A stretch of DNA of 64,000 nucleotides, from positions 1,324,985 to 1,388,984 of the forward strand of contig VYZB01000220.1 of assembly GCA_013397455.1 (NCBI GenBank), in the 5' to 3' direction. Of the stretch, positions 53,701-62,700 are shown one piece after another. The notes beneath the pieces were generated by a model. The model was not told the origin of the DNA, made no database searches, and worked only from the letters and a program-made list of their open reading frames with translations. This DNA comes from Crotophaga sulcirostris (taxonomy: Eukaryota > Chordata > Aves > Cuculiformes > Crotophagidae). Each line of letters starts with the position of its first letter. Position 1 is the first letter of the stretch. The position numbers were made by a program, and so were the translations under genes.

Positions 53701-56700
53701 TGCTTAAAGTACTTGTGTAGGCAGGTGATCCTGAGAATACTAGTTGGAATTTACCTGTCAAAGTCCAACGATCCAGCTGTATTTTAATGCCTGCATGTCT
53801 TATCAGGGAGTGGAAAAACTGAACTGGTACTGTATTTGTACAGTAAGGAACTCAGTCTAATATTTTATTTTCTGAGCACTATTGTACCAAGCCAAAAAAG
53901 AAAGGGAGCTGGCTTCATCAGGGAATGGCTCTGCCAGTAATATCCTCCGAGTTCACAGTGCTGACAAGGGACCAGGAGTTGGTAAAACAATTAGAAATGC
54001 TCTCCAAGCATTACTGGAGATTTGTAACTGTATCTTCATGACCATCACTGAATCAGAGTAAAAGAGTGACCCATTATATGACTGGTAATTCACAAAAATT
54101 CAAGGCTGTAGATGATGCAAGATGAAAACCAATATAAGCTTAGACAGAACACAGTTAAATTGTTCAAACTTCTCTCTTCCCCAAGGGAGAATTTCACTGC
54201 ACACAGTGACTGCACAGGCCTGTATTAAATGTGGAATGCAGGTGCATTTCGTAGGTTAGATATCTGTAAAGCCACTCCTGGATGAAAGTGACTTCTGCTG
54301 AGGTTTCTCTTGACATGAAATTCACTGAACCCAGTTTAAAACTCCCCTAAAAGGAGCCTGCTGTTTTCTGGGATGGCAGAGTTTGCCAAAACCTTTGTTT
54401 TTTTTTTAATGCAAACAAAAACCTTCTAAATCTATTTACTAACTTCTTCTTACAGAAGGTTCTACTTGGCTAGCTTTGACACACCACTGCTTACAGTAGG
54501 TCTTAAACAACAATGTTACCATAAATAATTATTTTTGGAACCATAGTAAAGGTTTAGAAAAAACCACTATAACACACAGAAGAAACTGGCCCAGAAGACA
54601 CGTCTCACCTCACCAGGTAAGACACATTTAGTCTGTACTAAACTGAGAACTGTCAGAATGGATAAAGTTTTGCTTCAGCTAGTTTGTCTTCCTCAGAAGA
54701 ATAGCTGTGCACATTACCATCTTCAAGTCAGCTCCTGTGCAGGGAGGGAAGGAGGCTGGCAAAGACAGACAGACTGACTGCAGCTAAAAGCCACCACCTG
54801 TGTCACAGGCTCTAGCAAAAAGTACTGAGCAAATACACCTCATCCACAAGCCTGGCTAACCTGCCAGCACACAGACCAGGTATCAGGCATATCTGGCATC
54901 CTGTCCAGCCATTCTGTTAAAGTAGCCTGTATTGTTGGGGGGTGTGTATGTGTGCACAGACAGCAAGTGTGTATATATATGTACCTTCTAACCTTCCAGC
55001 ACAGACACACACAGTAGCAATGTGTATTTGTTCTATTTGGGTAGAAGAGGTCGACAAAAAAAAAAAAGAAAGAAAAATACCACAAAGTCTCAGCACTACA
55101 AAGTCTTATTCCAGTGCATCAGGAAAGCATCAGGCTTGCAGGAATTCTTCACTTAATTACTCCTTGCACTACAAACCAAGCTTTAGAGAAACCACACTTA
55201 TAGGAGTTGCTCTTGCTGTTCCAGTTCTTACTTTCTGGTTCTGATTCAAGTAGATGCTGTCTATGACTGCTCCTCACTTTACCAGAGGAACTACCGGATT
55301 TCTGGTGTTTACAAGCTACCTCCTGATGAATTTTTGGGGAGTCCAGATCTGGAGGTAAGGATGTCAAGTACACAATGTATATTCCATGTCTTTTCAAATA
55401 TAATCAAGAAATGCTTGTCTACCAGAGAGATGAAAAGAGGACATACTGAATAATGATATCCTGCACTTTGAATCAGCACCTTTATGTAGGCAAACTGCAA
55501 GGAAGGAAAGAGCACACATTTAAGAGGGAAAACAGAAGGGTTTATTTAATAAGTCTTTTCCATTACTTAAACAAAATAGGCATTTCTGGAAGCTGTGAAA
55601 TCTGCAACAAGGTCTTGTCTTGTGTTAAAGAGAACTGAACCTTTCTAAGTCTACTGACAAGTACAGACTGCCTTTTTCCTGTTCTAGGTGTTCTGTGACA
55701 TGGAGACAGATGGAGGTGGCTGGACTATCATCCAAAGGCGTAAAGTTGGTTTGACATCTTTCAATAGGGACTGGAAACAATACAGGGATGGATTTGGCAA
55801 TATTCGGGGAGATTTTTGGCTTGGAAATGAAAATATCTACCGACTTTCCAGACGCCCCACTGTTCTGCGAGTGGAGTTGGAGGTAATTAATTAGGTCTCA
55901 ATTTCAGCAGCAAAAGGTTTTTTGTACAAAGTGATTCTCTAGTAGCAGACACCATGTTCTGGCTCTGTAGGAGGCCCAAAGAATTTGCATGTTGTAATTA
56001 CAAGAGAAAGAGGTAGGATGGTCCTAGTGATACATTCAAGGACAAGACAGAATTATGCTCTCCAGTGTGCAAAGTCAGCAGGACAACCTTCTGTCTGCAT
56101 ACAGATTGTGTCTCAGAGAACACATGGGGCTCCAGAGAATCCTGCAGAACCCACTGCAGACAGAGATCAAACTGCTGATCACCTCAGATTTAAAGATACA
56201 CAGAGATGTCCCATAAAGCTTTAAAGACTGAGTCTTCTCCTTTTGTAGCACTTCCTTCCAGCCTGTGTACAAAAAGAGCTTGCACTGGGTTACCCCAAAA
56301 CAATTTCTATAGTCTACTAAAGGCTTGGGTTTGACTTAGACTGGTTGGTTGCTGGTTCAATAGCTTTGAGGGATGGGATGTGTATAATAGAAGGCTTTAT
56401 ATCTAGAAGTAACTATTTCAGAGAGGAAAAAAATCACTTGAAGCAGCACACTATGAGGAAACGATGTTGGATGCAAGAGCTGCACAAAAACTTCTGCAGT
56501 CTGTGTTTGTAACATAAAAAACTCATGGAAAATCTAGGGTGGAGAAAAGACATGCAAGATGCAGTGTATATAATCACAGATGGTGGAGTTAACTATTCTA
56601 ACAGGACCTATTTCTCCCTCACTGTTGTGTGGCAGGACTGGGAAGGTAACATACGCTATGCGCAATATAAGCAATTCACCCTGAGCAACGAAATAAACAG

Positions 56701-59700
56701 CTACCGTCTGTTTGTGGGGAACTACACTGGCAACACAGGGCGTGACTCCCTGAGGTACCACAACAACACAGCCTTCAGCACAAAGGACAAGGACAACGAC
56801 AAGTGCGTGGATGACTGTGCCCAGTTCCGTAAAGGTAAGCACGCATAAACACCTTCCTGCCCTGAGAGAGCTGCCTGGGTAGTTCATAGAGAGCTTTGGA
56901 ACTGGATGATCTTTAAGGTCCCTTCCAACCTAAACCATCTGCCACACTATCTCAGATATTGAGGTAATTCAGGGATGCAGGAAGTTATTCCTGTATATCT
57001 AGAAGGTTTTTATTTTTTTTTCTTATATCTTTATGAAGTTTCAAGCTCTAGTATTAAGCACTTGTAATTATTCTCCTTTATTATTATCCTACATGCACCT
57101 CAAGATTCAACTTGAATTCTAATCTTTATTCATACTCTATCTAAATAGTCTCTAACAAGGTTACTCTCCTCATTCAAAGATAACTGTCTTCACCACATCT
57201 TGCCCTTTATTTTTAATTTTGCCATTGTGCCCGCAAGAGACATGTAAATAAAATCGTTGATCTCAGTCTCAGTAAAATAGTGCAGTTTACTTGCAGAGTC
57301 CAGAAAACTTTACACACCTTAAGATGCCCAAGCTAAGAATGCAAATTCGTTTTCTAAGTTAAGTCTCAGAAACAGACAGAAACATGTCAAGGAAATATTT
57401 TAAGAGGATTTGAGCAACTAAATGAAAAGCTACTGGCCTAATTTATCTACGTAGCTGTAAAGCCTTTATGTATTTAGTATCTATGTTAAGTTTTGCATTT
57501 ACCTGCAATCCCAGCTATTAGGGCCATAGGCTCCACAGATTAAGTGCTGTGTTCCAGTCACTCTCCCCACGGAACAGCAATAATTCTTAATACAAAACAT
57601 ACTCTTTTAAGTAAATGGCTCACCAGGAATCTGTTACCTTCTTTTCTGAAAAGGTGGATACTGGTACAACTGCTGCACGGATTCCAATCTGAACGGGGTT
57701 TACTACCGCAAAGGCGAGCACACCAAGAACATGGATGGCATTACCTGGTATGGGTGGCACGGATCAACCTATTCCCTGAAGAGAGTAGAGATGAAGATTC
57801 GGCCAGAGGATTTCAAACCATAGAGGGAACCAATATTTGATTGTACAGCTACACGATGCCACTGCATGGAAGGTGTGCAATGGACAGCTTAAAATCAGCC
57901 AAATTATTGTTCCTTTCATCTAATATGTGCAAGACCCGCACACTGGCTACATACACACACAAACACTAAGACACACTAAGGCACACTAAGCACCAGCCAG
58001 TGCAACTAGTGTTATCAGGGCTCACACTTATTTCCTCCTCTTAAGGCTCTTTCCAAAGGGAAAAACACTGTGTTAGAATAGGTTAGAACAGCACCTTCAG
58101 AAAACCTACTAGCGTGTTTTCACTAGCGTTGTGATGAGTGGCTTGCCTGAGTACTAACCAGCTAGGCAGGGACTGAAAAACAAAAGCCTCCTTGTTGCCT
58201 TTCCTTCAGTGTTCAGGGTAAGCATTGCTAAGTAACTCCTTCCTTTTGAGTGACTCAAATCAAACATGTCATACTCCTTTCAAACCTGAAGAATCAACCA
58301 GAAGTGCCCTTGATGCACCGTTCTTTCACATATAGTAAGTATCTTACATTCCCACAGAGCAAAAAATAAAGCTTAAAAATTCTGGATTAATTATTATTGC
58401 TTAGGTTCTCTCCTGAAGTTTTACTGCCCTCTCCTGCTGCTGCCTCACGTAAGTCACCAAAGAGGGCTGCACACCCAGCAGACAGCAGCCCTGGAGGAAG
58501 AATTTGTCCCATATGCTCTGGGATGCTTATTTTTACCCACAGATCACCTAAGGTCGATAAACTAGAAAGTAACTTTCTGGGCAGCCACTAAATTATGTTC
58601 AGGTTAGAATTTCCGTGTGCTCTATGTCAGTGAGATTAAAAAAAGAGCAGGTGAGCAAAAAAATCCAAATCCAGCCATTCGGCCAAAAGAATCCAAGACT
58701 TAAAACCATTGTATCCATGAGCAAAACACTAGTACATACCAGAGAATCCATAACTGCCAGAAGCTATTCAAACATTAGGGAATGCTTCCTAGCCTACTGA
58801 GCTGGGGAATATTAAAACCCATCCAGAAGACTGCCCCAATTACAAGTTACCTGGAGGTGTTATGTCAGAAATCAGTAAAGTTTCTCCTTTACATAACACA
58901 GTGTTAAAAATAACAGTTAACAAAGAGACTTCTCCTGTAGCCATACCGCTGTTTGAATGGGTTGGAAAAGATAGTTATAGTTAATATATCTATTTTTATT
59001 CACCTTAAAGAGAGTTTGAATCTAATTTAAGTTGTTGAGTCTTATGTGAAATGGGAGATAAAGGTGTCTCGGGAATTGCCTTACATATGTTTGACTATTC
59101 ATACTGTAAATTTCAACTGTGTGGAGCTCTAGTTGGAACTATTTTAACTGTGGTCTATAAAATGGATTTTTAAAGGCTTCTAAACTTTATTATTTCTAAT
59201 AAATTGTCTTTCATTTTTAATTCTGCTTTACTTCAAGTCTTTGCTCCTTAACTCGCTTTTTGATACACAAACAGCTGCACAAGTGACTGCAGCCAAGAAA
59301 GGGAATACACTGAATTCTCAATTTTCCTGAGAAAAACAAGAGGACAAAGGATGAAACAATGAAACAGGGGAAAAAACAGGAAAGCACAACTCAAGGAAGC
59401 AAGAGGGCTGAAAAATTCACTGCATACAGACAAAGCAAAGTTTTTGCTCAACCAAAATCAATTTGTCCAACTGAAGTGGTAAAATTGATCATTCTGTGAT
59501 ATGAAATTAAGATTTACATTTTAAAACATATAGTTTAGTACCACATCTTGTGCAGGCATTCAAGCTAACATCTTTCTTGTTGACAAAGCTCAGGAAACAA
59601 CACCCATGGTATATCTTCCATTTGATATAAGAAGAATGAGACCTACCTAAGCTAGATGAGCAGGATTTGATGAGAAATATTAATTAAGAACTTCAACCTT

Positions 59701-62700
59701 TTTGGCTTATTTATACATAGGTGTAGAAACCTCTCTTACCAAACTTACAGTCACTCCATGACATCCCATACTGAACTTGAGAGAGGTGGAAATCAGAAGA
59801 ACCCACTTTTTCCTGCACAACTTCTCATGGTTTCTATCATAATTTTAACTGCATAATAGGAGGGCAGACAGAACTCAGCAGCTACAAGTATACATCTGCA
59901 AGGTAATTTTTAAGCCTACAACAAAGTCTTGTGGCAGAGGGTGAAACCCTAAGAATTGTCTCGATTCATCCTAACGGTATCCCAGATTAGGTACTGATAT
60001 AAGAGTAGAAATCTCATCAGTCGTGGTCCTACCTGATCAGAGACTCTAGAATGGCTGGGGTGGGACCCTTTTGAAATTCCAGCTCCTTGTAGTGAAGGGC
60101 CTTGGCATATGCTCGACATTTTGCAGCTCTTTCCCCCAGGAGGACAATGCCATTATCATCCCTCAAAGGCAGCGGACCCTGGATAGAAGCACATACATAA
60201 AAAGTAAGATGAGTATAAAAAAAGAAGAAAGTATGCATGAGCTCTTCACATCCTTTCCATAGACCAGACATCAGCCAGCACTAGGAAAGAGTTGCCTAAC
60301 AGCATCTCTACCTTGTCACTGTGTTCCATGAATTCTGCCAAGTTCAGCAGTGTCTGAGTGACTTCTGCAATGTCCTGAGAAGTCAGGGCCAATTCAATGC
60401 TTCGGATCAACTCATCCTGCTGGTCTTCATTCAGTTCAGACCAGCATGAAACAAAAGCAGCGTTGAAGAGATCTCTGAGGAGGAAAACAAAAAAAGAGTG
60501 AGAGGTGAGGATTCATAATTCATGAAAAAAAGTCTATTTGACAGTGGACTTGCCTTCTTATTCAGAGAAAGAGAGGTACAAAATGCATTTATATGCCTAC
60601 CTGCGATAAATAGTGATTAGCTTTTATAAAGCTGACTTCTGTAGTAAATACTTATTGAAACTTGCACTTTGAAAATATAGAACAGGAAAATATACTACAA
60701 TGCAATAGCAGAAATATTGTCCTATTATATGCTAGCAAGTATTTTAGGCTAGAACAAACTCTTCATAGCAGTAAGTATGCTCTTCTCTTCTGCTATGAAG
60801 AACCAGGCCTGGTCTGTCTTAGATGACAAGTGAACGTAGTGAAAAAGACGATTGTACATTTATCTGGGTGCACACGCCGCAACATCTGTTTTCAGTGCTC
60901 ACCAGAGGACTGCAATAGCTAAAGTCTGCATTAGTGACAAAGCTTGAGAAAGGGGAAAGGCGAAGAAAAACAGATACAGTGATAGCCCTTGTCACTTCTA
61001 GTACTGTGAAGAAATGCTGTGGGATGGGTTTGAGATGAATGGAGAACGCTAGCATTACCTCTGCCTATCTAGGAATTGCTGACTTCTTGTCATGCTGTTT
61101 GCCATTCCATTTAAAAAATTATAAAACTCACATTAAGACAAACTTAAACTAGGAATGAATGTTTTTCTAACAGCAGTAGTCAGTTTCACATGCACAGAGA
61201 TGACAAGTGTATACCACCAAGATGACACTACCAGGCAACTGTGGCTTATTCCACTCAGACTTTATTCACCCACAGTAGGTCCTGTTGTTTTTCCAGCTTC
61301 ACTTTTATGTAGTTTATGTTATTCCTAGACTAACATACAGAATTCCCCTGAACAATTTTGTGCACATCATGGAGCAGTGAACTCAGAAGGGTGAAAATGA
61401 AATCAAGTTGCGAGCTATTTGCTTTGTCCCAAAGCAGGAACTATCTCTATTTATGGAACTTAAGAACTTTTAAGTAACTCATTTTCCTTATAATATCTGG
61501 TTTGTGTCTGCAATTTCAAGTGATCTGAAAAAAACCAGAATTACTCTACCGAGCCATGGGATTATACGCCTGAGCCAGAGCCCAGCATGAGCGCAAGGAT
61601 GGTGAGGAGGAATCTTTCAGTAGCTCCAAACTCAGTCTTCTTAACCATTCCAACCAGTCATCTTTGGAAACTCTTCTTGCTGCCCCCCAGGCCTGCAGCA
61701 CAAAGCAAGACAATGCAACTACCAAATGAAGCATTATCCCAAAGCCATGTTACTTTTTAAAGCTCCGAGTTTCATTGCTGAGATTCCCTTTTCACTTCCC
61801 TGAAATCCATTACCAAGTAATTTGCAGTACTTCAGTCTCATTTCTAGAAAAACTTCCCTAAATGTACTCTTGCTGTGACACGCCAAGTATTTAACATGAA
61901 TAATTCTTTCCCTACAAAAATACATCAAGAGCTAAAGCCATTGTTGAAATATCAGCTTAAAATTACTTAATGCATTTAGAATTACATTTTCAAATCCAGC
62001 ATTTTCAAACCAATCCGTCCCACTACTGAACTGACTGCTACATGTATCTACTGATCAAATCAGCCAGTGCTTAGCCATTAAATTCTATACTGGCTTCAAA
62101 AGAATATAGCGCTAATATGTAAGAGAAGTGGCTGATAAAAAGAGGCAGAGACTCTGAAACAGATGTCTCTAGAAGCTTCAGATGATTCCTTGCGATCTAG
62201 GAAGTCTTGTACATATTTCACATAACGAGAAAGTGCCAAGATTACTTCACAGCCTTTAATAGAATGATAATTCAGTTGCTCCTATCTTTAAAGTTGCTTA
62301 GTACCTTCTAATTTTAAAGAGAGACTCGGACACTATTTTTGACCTCAGTTTTGTATGGAACTGGCAACAGAAATAAATGTAAATGTTGTTTAGATGTGCT
62401 GGACAGACTCCTTAGATGCAATACAATAGCTCTTCCCTTTAGTAACAAACTCGCACTATGCAGCGTTACGGTCTTACCTTCTGTAAGTTGATGGTGCTAA
62501 CATGTAATTTCTTCATGGGACCTGTTTCCACAGGACCACTGGCCAAAGTTTCTCCTTGGTTGCTTCTCAACATTCGGTGTTGATAAATCAGGGGATCCTC
62601 CTCTTCATCAGCAAGAGTATAGCCCTACATTAAATGGTTTACAATGAAGATCACACCCACATGTACGAAAGCAATTTTCTAGAAGCCAAATCAATGATAA

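Larger units (their letters stand above)
57824..59220 (+). other. ANGPTL7: ANGPTL7 3' UTR
   Basis: Sequence after the stop up to the distal AATAAA. The length of 0.55 or 1.4 kb depends on which poly(A) signal is used. The extent is inferred from those signals only. Confidence 0.6.
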
